Shown piece by piece: positions 1 to 8,653 of a stretch of DNA of 64,000 nucleotides. The notes beneath the pieces are model-generated. The model ran no database searches and had not been told where the DNA came from. It was given only the letters and a program-made list of their open reading frames with translations. This stretch comes from Gammaproteobacteria bacterium (GTDB lineage Bacteria; Pseudomonadota; Gammaproteobacteria; SZUA-229). How positions within the stretch are numbered: the first letter of the stretch is position 1; each line of letters opens with the position of its first letter. The position numbers and the translations under genes are program-made. Location: positions 1-64,000 of the forward strand of contig JADGFA010000001.1 of NCBI GenBank assembly GCA_016744065.1. Reading direction: 5' to 3'.

Positions 1-348
1 ATATATATCTAGAGCTGTTTTCATTATTGTTTTGTTAAGTTATTGTAAACTTGAATTTTGTATTGACAGATGTAACTTTAAATATGATATTTATTAGTTA
101 GATATGAAATTACTATTCTGTTATTTTTAATATTGATAGGTGCTAGCCGGATTAAGGTGCATATTAAATAAGCAGAAAAATAAGGTGTTCCAGGTTAATA
201 GGACAGGTGCTGACCGTTTTGTTCTGACGATAGTAAAAAATATTTTTCTATCAGTTCAGTAACGAGATCTTTAAGTAAAAATTAATATTCGGTAGCTTGT
301 TTTTTAGTATAAAAATTATTCGGGTAACATGGAAATAGAAGGAAAATT
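1..348. other. Noncoding leader region before the first gene
   Basis: No coding region is supported here. The stretch is very AT-rich and broken by stops in all frames. It holds an imperfect inverted repeat at 229-252 (GATAG ... CTATC around an A/T core), listed separately. The first gene begins with TTG at 349 behind a purine-rich GAAGGAA sequence at about 339-345, so the last few bases are its ribosome binding site. Confidence 0.6.
229..252. repeat. Imperfect inverted repeat upstream of the first gene
   Basis: GATAG at 229-233 pairs with CTATC at 248-252, and the A-run between them partly pairs with the T-run. Flanking CTGA/TCAG bases extend the symmetry loosely. It could be the terminator of a gene outside the window or an operator of the following response regulator. 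The sequence does not decide. Confidence 0.4.
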
Positions 349-2433
349 TTGCCAGATCTAAATAATCTCATTATTGCAGAACGTAAAATTCCGTTATTGC
401 TGGTGGTTGATGACGATATTGTGATTCGTACTATGTTAATGAAAGCGCTGCAAAAGCAGGGTTTTGATACCATCGAAGCACCCAATGGAGCGCAGGGTAT
501 TGAATTGTTTCGTCAGTATCGTCCTGATCTGGTTTTACTTGATGTTTTAATGCCTGTTATGAATGGTTTTGAAGCTTGCCAGGCGATGCGTGTTTTAGAC
601 ACGGACAGTATTGTGCCTATTATTATGTTAACAGGGCTGGATGATGTGGCATCAGTTGATAAATCATTTGATGCAGGTGCGACTGATTTTATTTCCAAAC
701 CTATTAACTGGAGTTTATTTTCTCAGCGGGTGCGTTATGCATTGAAATCCCGTGATATGGATTTTGAATTACGCAAAAATAGACATCGTGTGGCTCACGC
801 ACTAAAAATTGCCATGCTAGGTTATTGGGACTGGGATCTTCAAACAGGAAATATTTCCTTTCCACCCGGTGTACTGGAAATGTTAGGTATTGATCGCAGT
901 AAAGGCATTTCATTAAAAGATTTAATAAATTATGTGCCTGAAGATGACCGTGACCGTGTTATACATGCATTTAATGATGCGAGAAAACAGGGGGTGCGGT
1001 TTGTCCTGGAGCATCGATTACAGGGCATAGATAATAAAGAAAGGTATGTTTATCAGCAATGTGATGTGATTATGGGCGAGGATAAAAAACCCCGTTATAT
1101 CCTGGGCACGATACAGGATATAACGGCATTGAAACGTGCAGAAGATATGATTTTGCATCAGGCATATCATGATTTACTGACTGACCTTCCAAACCAGACC
1201 TTGTTTAAGGAACGACTGACCCATGCCATTAAAGTAGCTGAACATGCTAACCATCAAGTGGCTGTTGTGTTAATGGATATAGACCGTTTTCAATTAATAA
1301 ATGATAGCCTGGGGCATGATATAGGTAATGAGTTACTGGTTGCATTTGCGGGTTTTTTAAGTTGTTTTGTAACTGAAGGCGATACGGTTGCGCGTATTAG
1401 TGGAAATGAGTTTGCATTATTGCTTGAAAGTGTATCCTCTACAGAAGAAGTTACCCAGATACTTAGTAATTTAAATCTGGCCTTAAAAGAAAATATATTT
1501 GATCTTGGTGGTCAGAAAGTGGTTATCTCATTGAGCCGGGGTATATCAATTTATCCAGATGATGATGTCGATGCAGGTGAATTAATCCAATGTGCTAATG
1601 CGGCGATGCGTAAAGCTAAAGGTTTGGGTGGTGATCAGGCACATTTTTATACTTGTGATATGAATCGTCGGGTAGATGATCGTTTGAGTATGGAAACAGA
1701 TTTACGCAGTGCACTGGAAAATAATGAACTTGAGTTATTTTATCAACCACAGGTTGATACTAAAACCCGTAAGATAATAGCATCAGAGGCATTAGTTCGC
1801 TGGCGGCATAAAGAGTATGGGCTTGTTCCACCTATTCGCTTTATACCTTTGGCAGAAGAAACCGGTTTAATACAGCCTTTAGGGCATTATGTTCTAGAGC
1901 AGGCAATTAAACAGACTAAAAAATGGAACCAACAGGGGTTCGATATTAGTGTTGGTATTAATTTATCGGCAAGACAGTTTATGCAAACAGATTTGGTGGA
2001 TCAAATAAAACAGCTTATTCTGCAATATGAAATAAAACCGGAAAATATAGATTTAGAGATAACGGAAACAATTGCTATGCAGGATGCAGATAATAGTATT
2101 AATAAAATGCACCATTTAAAAGCGTTGGGTGTTAAGTTGTCAATGGACGACTTTGGTACCGGTTATTCATCTTTGAGTTATTTGCATCAGTTTCCACTTG
2201 ATGTATTAAAAATAGATAGATCATTTGTAAAAGATATTGTGGGTAATAAGGATGATGGTGCTATTGCCAGAGCTGTTATTGCTATGGCGCATAGTATGAA
2301 CCTGAGAGTGATTGCTGAGGGTGTAGAAACGGAAGAGCAATACAGGTTTCTTACAAATCATGGCTGTGAAGTTATTCAGGGTTATTTAATTTCAAAACCT
2401 GTGCCGGCAAAAGAATTTGAAAAATTGTTTTAA
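349..2433 (+). CDS. Response regulator with PAS, degenerate GGDEF and EAL domains
   Basis: Predicted c-di-GMP phosphodiesterase controlled by phosphorylation. The receiver domain spans about residues 14-130, with the acidic cluster DDD at 21-23 and phospho-acceptor Asp65 in LLDVLMP. A PAS domain follows (about 145-265), then a GGDEF-type domain whose signature reads SGNEF near residue 350 and lacks the upstream RxxD inhibitory site (it reads TEGD). The C-terminal EAL domain is intact: SEALVRW near 480 and DDFGTGYSSLSYLHQFPLD later. From family knowledge, a degenerate GGDEF with an intact EAL usually means c-di-GMP hydrolysis; that is inference here. The TTG start is chosen because GAAGGAA lies just upstream, and the ATG at 329 opens a different frame that stops after ten codons. 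No cognate kinase lies beside it. Confidence 0.9.
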   Translation: MPDLNNLIIAERKIPLLLVVDDDIVIRTMLMKALQKQGFDTIEAPNGAQGIELFRQYRPDLVLLDVLMPVMNGFEACQAMRVLDTDSIVPIIMLTGLDDVASVDKSFDAGATDFISKPINWSLFSQRVRYALKSRDMDFELRKNRHRVAHALKIAMLGYWDWDLQTGNISFPPGVLEMLGIDRSKGISLKDLINYVPEDDRDRVIHAFNDARKQGVRFVLEHRLQGIDNKERYVYQQCDVIMGEDKKPRYILGTIQDITALKRAEDMILHQAYHDLLTDLPNQTLFKERLTHAIKVAEHANHQVAVVLMDIDRFQLINDSLGHDIGNELLVAFAGFLSCFVTEGDTVARISGNEFALLLESVSSTEEVTQILSNLNLALKENIFDLGGQKVVISLSRGISIYPDDDVDAGELIQCANAAMRKAKGLGGDQAHFYTCDMNRRVDDRLSMETDLRSALENNELELFYQPQVDTKTRKIIASEALVRWRHKEYGLVPPIRFIPLAEETGLIQPLGHYVLEQAIKQTKKWNQQGFDISVGINLSARQFMQTDLVDQIKQLILQYEIKPENIDLEITETIAMQDADNSINKMHHLKALGVKLSMDDFGTGYSSLSYLHQFPLDVLKIDRSFVKDIVGNKDDGAIARAVIAMAHSMNLRVIAEGVETEEQYRFLTNHGCEVIQGYLISKPVPAKEFEKLF

Positions 2434-2534
2434 ATAATCGGTATTCTGAAAGTGTAAACATTAAGTTACAATCGTGCAGAGCCACATCCCAAGTTAATAA
2501 ATATTTAATCAGGTTATTTTATAGTATTGTGTAT

Positions 2535-3278
2535 TTATTTAAGGTCAAATTCTGCAGTTAGTGGTAAATGATCCGATAGTCCAGTCCAGTGATTATCATG
2601 TAATCGTTGGCAATTTGATACCTTTAGTCCCCGGCTATAAATTCTGTCCATCGGTAATAATGGCATCCAGGCAGGAAACGTTCGTGCGTGATTACCCCCT
2701 TCAGATTTAAAGGCCTCATTTAACCCCAGCTCGTGGCATAGGTGTTTTTCTGCTCTACCAAGCCAGTCGTTAAAATCCCCTGCAATAATTAGAGGTTCGT
2801 TATGAGGGATAAACTTCTCTATGCGTTTGACCAGTTTTACTAGCTGTCGCTGTCGTTCAAAAGAAAACAGCCCCAGATGAACGCATATAACGTGCAGAGG
2901 AGCTAATACGCCAGGAAGTTGTATGATTCCGTGTAATAAACTACGGCTGGCAGATTTCATATAAGAAACATTTATATTTTCATACTGGCTAAATGGAAAT
3001 TTACTTAATATAGCATTCCCATGATGACCTTCTGCATAAATAGCATTTTTTCCATAGGCATGGTGAGGCCATATCTCATCAGCAAGAAATTCAAACTGGG
3101 TAGTATCAGGCCAGTTATTAATTTCATTTGATCTGCTTGAGTGCTTTCCCTGAATTTCCTGTAAAAAAATAATATCTGCATCGACAGCCTGTAACGCCGA
3201 TTTTATTTTATGTAAAATAAAGCGTCGATTTCCGGGGGTGAATCCTTTATGGATATTATAGGTTAGTATTTTTAGCAT
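2535..3278 (-). CDS. Endonuclease/exonuclease/phosphatase family protein (YbhP-like)
   Basis: Cytosolic protein of the DNase I-like metal-dependent phosphohydrolase superfamily. Hallmarks in order are YNIHKG at the N-terminus, the catalytic Glu in FLQEIQG, GDFND in the middle, and SDHLPL near the C-terminus, which supplies the catalytic His. The 247-residue length fits the small stand-alone members. It lies 53 bases downstream of a cardiolipin synthase-type gene on the same strand. In Escherichia coli a protein of this family (YbhP) is likewise encoded next to cardiolipin synthase ClsB, so a role in phospholipid or phosphodiester metabolism is likely, but the substrate is unknown. It is probably the last gene of the operon starting with fliK. 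Confidence 0.8.
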   Translation of the reverse strand: MLKILTYNIHKGFTPGNRRFILHKIKSALQAVDADIIFLQEIQGKHSSRSNEINNWPDTTQFEFLADEIWPHHAYGKNAIYAEGHHGNAILSKFPFSQYENINVSYMKSASRSLLHGIIQLPGVLAPLHVICVHLGLFSFERQRQLVKLVKRIEKFIPHNEPLIIAGDFNDWLGRAEKHLCHELGLNEAFKSEGGNHARTFPAWMPLLPMDRIYSRGLKVSNCQRLHDNHWTGLSDHLPLTAEFDLK

Positions 3279-3331
3279 AAGTTATTAAATTATCTTTTAT
3301 TCAGGTGTAGGTAGTTATAATAGAGGTATGT

Positions 3332-4483
3332 TTACAACCAGTAGCGAATTCTCCATATTATTTTACCCAAAATACGATAGTACCAGGTTAGATTTATTAG
3401 TTTTGATGGTGTTATTTTATCTGAGTGATCTATGAGTTGTAAAAAATTATTTTTTAATTTTTTCAGGCTGGATGTTTTAGTCAGAATAATATCCAGTTCA
3501 AGGTCATGTAAAAAGCTACGGTGATTCAGGTTAGAGCTGCCTACAAATGCGATATTATCCAGTAAAATAGTTTTAGCATGAATTATGTATGTATTATGTT
3601 CATATATTTTTATGCCTGCCTGTAGAAGTTCTGTGTAGTAAGTTGTGCTTATTAGTGGAAAAAAAACTACATCAGAATGGCGTGAAATAATCAGTTTCAC
3701 ATCGGTTCCGTTTTTACAGGCCAGTTTTAATGCGTTAACAATGCGTCTGGACGGGGCAAAGTAAGCATTTGTAATCCATATTCTTTTTTTGCAGGATTGA
3801 ATAAGGTTAATCAGCTCATTGTTTTTATGTTGACGTCGAATAATATTGTTATTGGTTCTAAAGGGCAGATGCTGATTTTCATTAGTATAACGGATTTTAC
3901 GTTTCCATATTTCATCGAAATTGTCTGATAACTCTAATACAGACTCACCTGTCAGTTTTACTCCGCAGTCTAGCCAGATGTTTTCGTTTGATTCTTTGTT
4001 AAGGTGAGAAGCTGATATATTCATGCTGCCGCTCCATGCAGTTTCTTTATCAACTATATAGAGTTTTCGGTGGTTGCGTTTATTGATTCGTGAAGATAAA
4101 TATAGAAATTTATGGATAAAACTTTTTGTTTTTATAGCTCTTTTGTATAAGGACAGGCGCCATGGAAGAGGGTGAAATATTTTCACTTTAATGTCCATGT
4201 CAATTAATTCGGAAAGCTGCTGCGTATTCCAGCTTAGTGATCCATAGCCATCAATAATGAGTTTTACGCTAACACCTCTTTGTGCTGCTTTAATCAATGA
4301 GGCGATAATTTTTTTTCCCAGATCATCCTGGTAAAAGATATAGCATTCAAATTCAATAGAGTGTTTTGCATTGTTCAAACTATTAATGACATCATTAAAA
4401 TAGCTATCTCCAGTGAAGTATATAACTTCACTGGACCACTGGTGTAATAATGTATTTTTTATATCTGAACTTTTTTCTATCAT
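3332..4483 (-). CDS. Phospholipase D-family cardiolipin synthase (ClsB-like)
   Basis: Predicted to transfer phosphatidyl groups in making cardiolipin at the inner membrane. Two HxKx4D motifs are visible: HRKLYIVD followed by GSMNIS in the first half, and HAKTILLD followed by GSSNLNHRS in the second. This is the two-domain arrangement of the PLD superfamily, and about 383 residues without N-terminal membrane spans fits ClsB rather than ClsA. The ATG at 4483 is preferred because it forms an ATGA overlap with the stop of the preceding gene; a TTG nine bases further upstream is possible but has no better ribosome site. The tight link to fliK and the FlhB-like gene suggests one transcript. Exact substrate specificity is inferred. 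Confidence 0.85.
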   Translation of the reverse strand: MIEKSSDIKNTLLHQWSSEVIYFTGDSYFNDVINSLNNAKHSIEFECYIFYQDDLGKKIIASLIKAAQRGVSVKLIIDGYGSLSWNTQQLSELIDMDIKVKIFHPLPWRLSLYKRAIKTKSFIHKFLYLSSRINKRNHRKLYIVDKETAWSGSMNISASHLNKESNENIWLDCGVKLTGESVLELSDNFDEIWKRKIRYTNENQHLPFRTNNNIIRRQHKNNELINLIQSCKKRIWITNAYFAPSRRIVNALKLACKNGTDVKLIISRHSDVVFFPLISTTYYTELLQAGIKIYEHNTYIIHAKTILLDNIAFVGSSNLNHRSFLHDLELDIILTKTSSLKKLKNNFLQLIDHSDKITPSKLINLTWYYRILGKIIWRIRYWL

Positions 4484-4755
4484 TTCTTCCAATTTTTAGG
4501 AAATTTTCCCGTTAATATATATGCAAAAGCAATAACCTCAGCAATAGCTCGATACAGGTTTTCGGGTATATCATCCCCCAGGTTTAAATCAGAAAGTACT
4601 TCAATCAGTTCTTTATCTTTTTGTAATGGTACACCATGCTGTTCGGCGATGCTTATGATTTTTTCAGCTATAGATCCGATGCCACGGGCATTAACTACAG
4701 GTGTGTTTTCACCATCAAATTCAAGTGCTACAGCAATAGGTGTTGATTGTTTCAT
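4480..4755 (-). CDS. FlhB C-terminal cytoplasmic domain-like protein (FlhX type)
   Basis: A 91-residue protein that matches only the cytoplasmic export-gate domain of FlhB/YscU-type switch proteins. Residues PIAVALEFDGENTPVVNARG resemble the region after the FlhB autocleavage site, and GVPLQKDKELIEVLSDLNLGD matches the following conserved helix. The NPTH cleavage motif and all membrane spans are absent. Known relatives in other bacteria can partly stand in for the cleaved FlhB tail in flagellar export specificity switching. Its ATGA overlaps with fliK upstream and with the cardiolipin synthase gene downstream show tight translational coupling. Pairing with FliK, the hook-length ruler that acts on FlhB, fits a role in the substrate-specificity switch. 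Confidence 0.85.
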   Translation of the reverse strand: MKQSTPIAVALEFDGENTPVVNARGIGSIAEKIISIAEQHGVPLQKDKELIEVLSDLNLGDDIPENLYRAIAEVIAFAYILTGKFPKNWKK

Positions 4756-6146
4756 GCTTTTTCATCCAGTAAGTTGACCTGGGTACTAATAAAGGGTTTA
4801 TTTTCAAGTTGCTTGTTATCTACACTTAAGTTAACGATATTTAACCCTGCATTTGTTAGACCTGTTTCAAGCAGAGGTAACAGTTGTTTTATTTTATCTG
4901 CTGTAGTTCTGTATTCAGTATGGAAGGTGCTAGATACCTGGTTTCCCACTAAATGAATTTTGGATTGTACCTTGCCTAATGTTTTAAAATTAAAGCTTAA
5001 AATAACTGACCAGCTCTGTTCATTCTCCTCTGTTTCTTTATTTTCCTGCTGAATTCGAAAATCGATGTCAAACCGCTCATGGCGGTCTTTAAATATCAGG
5101 TTAAAAAGTAATAGAACCAGGTTGTCACCTTCACGGCTCATAGGCTGTAATTGCAGGCTAGTTATTTTGCTAATAGATTGCTCAATTTGCTGACCTAAAT
5201 CAAGTAATATTAAACGAAGGTTCAATTGCTCCTGTAATGGTTGTTTGCCATGTTGTTGTAAGGTAACGGTTAATGACTTTGCTAATGCCTGAAGTTCGTC
5301 GGGAATCAAAATATCAGGTTTTTGAGAATTAAGGATAAGGTTGAGTTGATTTAATGATGTTCTGGGTAGTGTTGTCGTTAATCTGTCGATTAGCTCAATT
5401 AACTGTTTACTATTTAAACTTCCATCTAGTTGTTTAATAGCAACCTGCAGGTGATTAAGTTGTTGAGTGGTTGTTAAGGGTCTCTTTGAGTCTATTCTTT
5501 CTGGAAGAAACTGAAGTAACTCCGACTTAATAGCTAAAAGTTGATATTTGAAATCACGAACTAAATTATTTTCACTATTATGCTGACTTGTTTGTGAGCG
5601 TAATTTTGATTCTAAAAAAATGCCACTATTCAATATTTTTTGTTTTAGCTGTGCGGGGGTAATGTTATTTTCATTTAGTTGTAATGTTTGTTGCAGGTTA
5701 TTTAGTAGATGTTTTAGTGATGCGGGTAGCTTTGCCGTCATTATATTATTAGACAGTAGTTCATGTGCAGTTTGTTGGACTTGACTAAAAGTTTGCTGAA
5801 TGGCAATAAACTGGCGTAGTTTAAGGGCTGCCAGTTTATTGGTTTCAGGTGCTGTAGCCTGTGTTTCTATAATATTGAGCAGGGGGAGTTTATTCGTCTG
5901 ATTAGCGCTCTGGAACTGACCTAAAGATTTTACTAATAGCTTTATATCCTGACCGTCCTGCAGTGTTATAGGGGTTTTAGCCTCAATAGTGTGTTGACCA
6001 ACACGAATTAAAACATTAGATAATGCATCACCACCACGTTGTGTCGTTGCGTTTAAGACCTGGCCAACTTTCCATGTTTGGGTGATATTGGTGACGAGGT
6101 CTGTTTTAACGGCTGTACTTTGCTTTATAGGTGGAATATTGATCAT
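4752..6146 (-). CDS. fliK: Flagellar hook-length control protein FliK-like
   Basis: Predicted secreted ruler that measures hook length and triggers the FlhB specificity switch. The protein is 464 residues, Gln- and Asn-rich through the middle, with low-complexity helical stretches typical of FliK. The C-terminal part, about residues 310-440, has the conserved FliK_C pattern: an LSFNFKTLGKVQSKI strand region and a TTADKIKQLLPLLETGLTNAGL helix. It has no signal peptide, as expected for a type III export substrate. It leads an overlapping minus-strand set with the FlhB-like gene and diverges from fliL across 342 bases. The middle of FliK evolves fast, so the family call rests mainly on the C-terminus and the neighbours. 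Confidence 0.8.
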   Translation of the reverse strand: MINIPPIKQSTAVKTDLVTNITQTWKVGQVLNATTQRGGDALSNVLIRVGQHTIEAKTPITLQDGQDIKLLVKSLGQFQSANQTNKLPLLNIIETQATAPETNKLAALKLRQFIAIQQTFSQVQQTAHELLSNNIMTAKLPASLKHLLNNLQQTLQLNENNITPAQLKQKILNSGIFLESKLRSQTSQHNSENNLVRDFKYQLLAIKSELLQFLPERIDSKRPLTTTQQLNHLQVAIKQLDGSLNSKQLIELIDRLTTTLPRTSLNQLNLILNSQKPDILIPDELQALAKSLTVTLQQHGKQPLQEQLNLRLILLDLGQQIEQSISKITSLQLQPMSREGDNLVLLLFNLIFKDRHERFDIDFRIQQENKETEENEQSWSVILSFNFKTLGKVQSKIHLVGNQVSSTFHTEYRTTADKIKQLLPLLETGLTNAGLNIVNLSVDNKQLENKPFISTQVNLLDEKA

Positions 6147-6488
6147 ATTTTCTGCTGTTATGTTTTTAGGTGGCAGTTTTTTGGCAAATGTCAGTTATTG
6201 TTTTATCTATCGGCCAATTGATTGACTAACTGAACTTAAATAGCCTGTTTACTCAATTATAAGCTTAGTGCTAAAGCATGAAAAAAGCATTTCTAGTTTA
6301 AACTGTTAAATTTACATTTTATTGTCAATGTTATCTATCTTATTGAAATTAAATGAATTAATACTATGCTTAAGGGCAGGTGAAAACCATATTAATATAT
6401 ACGACGGTGCTTTTAAGCTGAATAAGACATTTTTTGGTTAATAGCGGCATGGTCTTTGCATTTCTAACAATAACACAGGGGAAGCTTA
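6147..6488. other. Divergent intergenic region between fliK and fliL
   Basis: No gene is seen here. The region must hold promoters for the leftward fliK set and the rightward fliL operon. A sigma-54 promoter for fliL is clear at 6446-6459. I looked on the minus strand for an equivalent GG-N10-GC element before fliK and found none, so fliK may use another sigma factor. Confidence 0.6.
6446..6459 (+). promoter_or_regulatory. Sigma-54 (RpoN) promoter of the fliL operon
   Basis: The sequence CGGCATGGTCTTTGCA carries GG at 6446-6447 and GC at 6458-6459 with exactly ten bases between them. It matches the RpoN consensus TGGCACG-N4-TTGCA closely. Transcription would start near 6471, followed by a strong ribosome site AGGGGAAG at about 6477-6484 and the fliL ATG at 6489. 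Class II/III flagellar operons of many gammaproteobacteria use sigma-54 with FlrC/FleR-type activators, so the assignment fits the gene. Confidence 0.8.
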
Positions 6489-7031
6489 ATGGCTGACGAA
6501 GAAGAAAATACAGAAGAAGGTGAGGCCAAGTCAGGGGGTATGATGAAAATCATACTGTTGGTCAATGGTGTATTACTGTTAGTTGGTATTGGTGTTGGTG
6601 TATTTATGTTTATGGGTGACGATGATGAAGGTGCAGTCACAGACTCTGCAGATACAGAAGTGCTTGAAGATGCTGAAGATGTTTCAGGAGGTAAGTCTAA
6701 AAAATCTAGAGGCACACCCATCTATGTACCATTACATCCCGCTTTTGTCGTTAATTTTGAAAATCAGGAGCAGGTAGCTTTTTTGCAGGTTGATATTCAG
6801 ATAATGACTTATGACACATCGGTTGAGTCGGCCTTAAAGTCTCATATGCCCGCGATAAGAAATGAGTTGTTATTGTTATTGGGTGGTAAGCAGTATCATG
6901 AAATTAATACCAGAGAAGGTAAACGCGCTTTGAGTCAGGAAGCAATAAAGGTTATGCAGGATGTGCTTAAGGATGTGGGTGAATCGAGTGCAATAGAGGC
7001 TCTGTACTTTACCAGTTTCGTAATGCAATAA
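6489..7031 (+). CDS. fliL: Flagellar basal body-associated protein FliL
   Basis: Inner-membrane protein near the stator that supports torque generation. The sequence has a short acidic cytoplasmic N-terminus, one membrane span at about residues 20-42, an acidic linker, and a periplasmic domain starting near PIYVPLHPAFVVNF. That domain contains LLLLLGGKQYHEINTREGKR, typical of FliL, and ends in IEALYFTSFVMQ. The length of 180 residues is normal. It is the first gene of the sigma-54-driven set fliL-fliM-fliN-fliO-fliP. A 179-base gap with a possible repeat element separates it from fliM, wider than the other gaps in the operon. Confidence 0.95.
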   Translation: MADEEENTEEGEAKSGGMMKIILLVNGVLLLVGIGVGVFMFMGDDDEGAVTDSADTEVLEDAEDVSGGKSKKSRGTPIYVPLHPAFVVNFENQEQVAFLQVDIQIMTYDTSVESALKSHMPAIRNELLLLLGGKQYHEINTREGKRALSQEAIKVMQDVLKDVGESSAIEALYFTSFVMQ

Positions 7032-7085
7032 CGGTAACGATTCATTGCTCTATAAATGCATCAGCTCGGTGTTGAAAAGTGGCTA

Positions 7086-7147
7086 TTTACATTTGTGAAT
7101 CCATATTTTTTGCCTTGATCTGGTGCATCTCTGGGGTGAACTGAGCC
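7086..7147. repeat. Possible dispersed repeat between fliL and fliM
   Basis: Three blocks here recur in the same order between guaB and guaA: TTTACATTT (7086-7094), GCCTTGATCTG (7112-7122) and GGGGTGAACTGAGCC (7133-7147). In the guaB-guaA copy they lie at 61420, 61431 and 61452. The ends show weak inverted symmetry (CAGCTC upstream against CTGAGCC). This points to a small palindromic repeat family, seen only by eye. Confidence 0.4.
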
Positions 7148-7210
7148 GTTTTATGTAGATCGGTAAGCTATTGAAAACAGGTTTTAATATTTACTAATTG
7201 AAGAAAAATT

Positions 7211-8215
7211 ATGGCAACTGCAGATGTTTTAAGTCAGGACGAGATCGATGCCCTTTTACATGGGGTAGATGATGGTGATGTCGAAACAGAAGATGATGGA
7301 CTGCATGATGGGGCTACTCGATCATTTGATTTTAATTCTCAGGAACGTATTGTGCGTGGGCGTTTGCCCACGTTGGAAATGATTAATGAGCGCTTTGCAC
7401 GTAATTTTCGTGTGAGTATGTTTAATCTGTTACGCCGCCAGGCTGAAGTTGCAGTTAATGGCGTACAGATGATGAAATTTGCAGAGTATGTGCATAGTTT
7501 GTATGTCCCCACCAGTTTAAATATGATTAAGGTTGAGCCGCTTAAAGGTACAGCGCTTTTTGTGATTGACCCTAAACTGGTTTTTATTGTTGTGGATAAT
7601 TTTTTTGGTGGAGAAGGTCGTTTTTATAATAAAATTGAAGGACGTGAATTTACCCCCACCGAACAGCGTGTTATCAGTATGTTACTGGATCAGATTTTTA
7701 AAGATTTAGAATTTGCCTGGAAACCAATTAAACCTTTAAGATTTAAATATCAGTCCTCAGAAGTAAACCCCCATTTGGCGAATATTGTAAGCCCGACTGA
7801 AGTGGTCGTGGTGAGTACATTTCGTATTGACCTTGAAGGTGGTGGTGGTGACTTGCATGTTACATTTCCTTACTCAATGGTTGAACCTATACGTGATTTG
7901 CTGGATGCGGGTGTACAGTCAGATGTTTCGGAGATTGATGACCGTTGGCGTTTATCACTAAGAGATGAAATTTTTGAATCTAAAGTTGAAGTTAAGAGTG
8001 AGATGACAGAAATAGAAATTAATTTATCTGATGTTAATCAGCTAAAACCAGGTGATATTATCCCTTTTGATATGCCTGATCAGGTGCTTTTAACGGCTGA
8101 AGATATTCCCCTTTTTCGATGTTCATTAGGTGTGTCCAGAGGTAATGCAGCGATAAAAATAAACGAGCGTGTTACCCGTCAGGAATTAAACTTTATTTCA
8201 GATATGGACGAATAA
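7211..8215 (+). CDS. fliM: Flagellar motor switch protein FliM
   Basis: Cytoplasmic C-ring protein that binds phospho-CheY and sets rotation direction. It begins with the CheY-binding peptide, LSQDEIDALLHGVDDG, near residues 7-22. The middle domain follows, with the usual RIVRGRLPTLEMINERFARN segment after residue 40, and the C-terminal SpoA domain contains LKPGDIIPFDMPDQVLLTAEDIPLFRCSLG. At 334 residues it has the normal length. It is 14 bases upstream of fliN, its C-ring partner, which implies coupled expression. Nothing unusual is seen in the coding sequence. Confidence 0.97.
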   Translation: MATADVLSQDEIDALLHGVDDGDVETEDDGLHDGATRSFDFNSQERIVRGRLPTLEMINERFARNFRVSMFNLLRRQAEVAVNGVQMMKFAEYVHSLYVPTSLNMIKVEPLKGTALFVIDPKLVFIVVDNFFGGEGRFYNKIEGREFTPTEQRVISMLLDQIFKDLEFAWKPIKPLRFKYQSSEVNPHLANIVSPTEVVVVSTFRIDLEGGGGDLHVTFPYSMVEPIRDLLDAGVQSDVSEIDDRWRLSLRDEIFESKVEVKSEMTEIEINLSDVNQLKPGDIIPFDMPDQVLLTAEDIPLFRCSLGVSRGNAAIKINERVTRQELNFISDMDE

Positions 8216-8229
8216 TTGAGAGATAAATT

Positions 8230-8643
8230 ATGAGTGATGAAGAAAATACAGAAGCAGCAGAAGATCCGTGGGCTGATGCCCTAAATGAACAGGCAGAGTC
8301 AGAAGCAGCGGATGCAGATGTAGAAGCTGCAAGTACGGCGGGCTTTGATGAGCTTACCGACTCGAGTACACCAGGGGGTACGGATGTAAACCTGGATGTG
8401 GTACTGGATATACCTGTTAATCTGTCAATGGAAATTGGTCGTACCAAAATTAGTATTCGTAATTTATTGCAGCTTAATCAGGGTTCGGTTGTAGAGCTGG
8501 AGCGTCTTGCGGGTGAGCCTATGGATGTGCTGGTAAACGGAACATTAATTGCCCGAGGTGAAGTGGTGGTTGTAAACGAAAAATTTGGTATTCGTTTAAC
8601 GGATATTATTAGTCCTTCAGAGCGTGTAAAAAAACTGAAATAA
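8230..8643 (+). CDS. fliN: Flagellar motor switch protein FliN
   Basis: C-ring protein that partners FliM and helps dock export cargo. The N-terminal half (about residues 1-60) is acidic and low in complexity, rich in Glu, Asp and Ala. The C-terminal SpoA domain starts near DIPVNLSMEIGRTKISIRNL and continues through LNQGSVVELERLAGEPMDVL and IARGEVVVVNEKFGIRLTDI, which is textbook FliN. The length of 137 residues matches gammaproteobacterial FliN. It lies between fliM (14 bases) and fliO (10 bases), with a purine-rich GAGAGA ribosome site ahead of the start. Confidence 0.97.
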   Translation: MSDEENTEAAEDPWADALNEQAESEAADADVEAASTAGFDELTDSSTPGGTDVNLDVVLDIPVNLSMEIGRTKISIRNLLQLNQGSVVELERLAGEPMDVLVNGTLIARGEVVVVNEKFGIRLTDIISPSERVKKLK

Positions 8644-8653
8644 TTAGTGAGTT

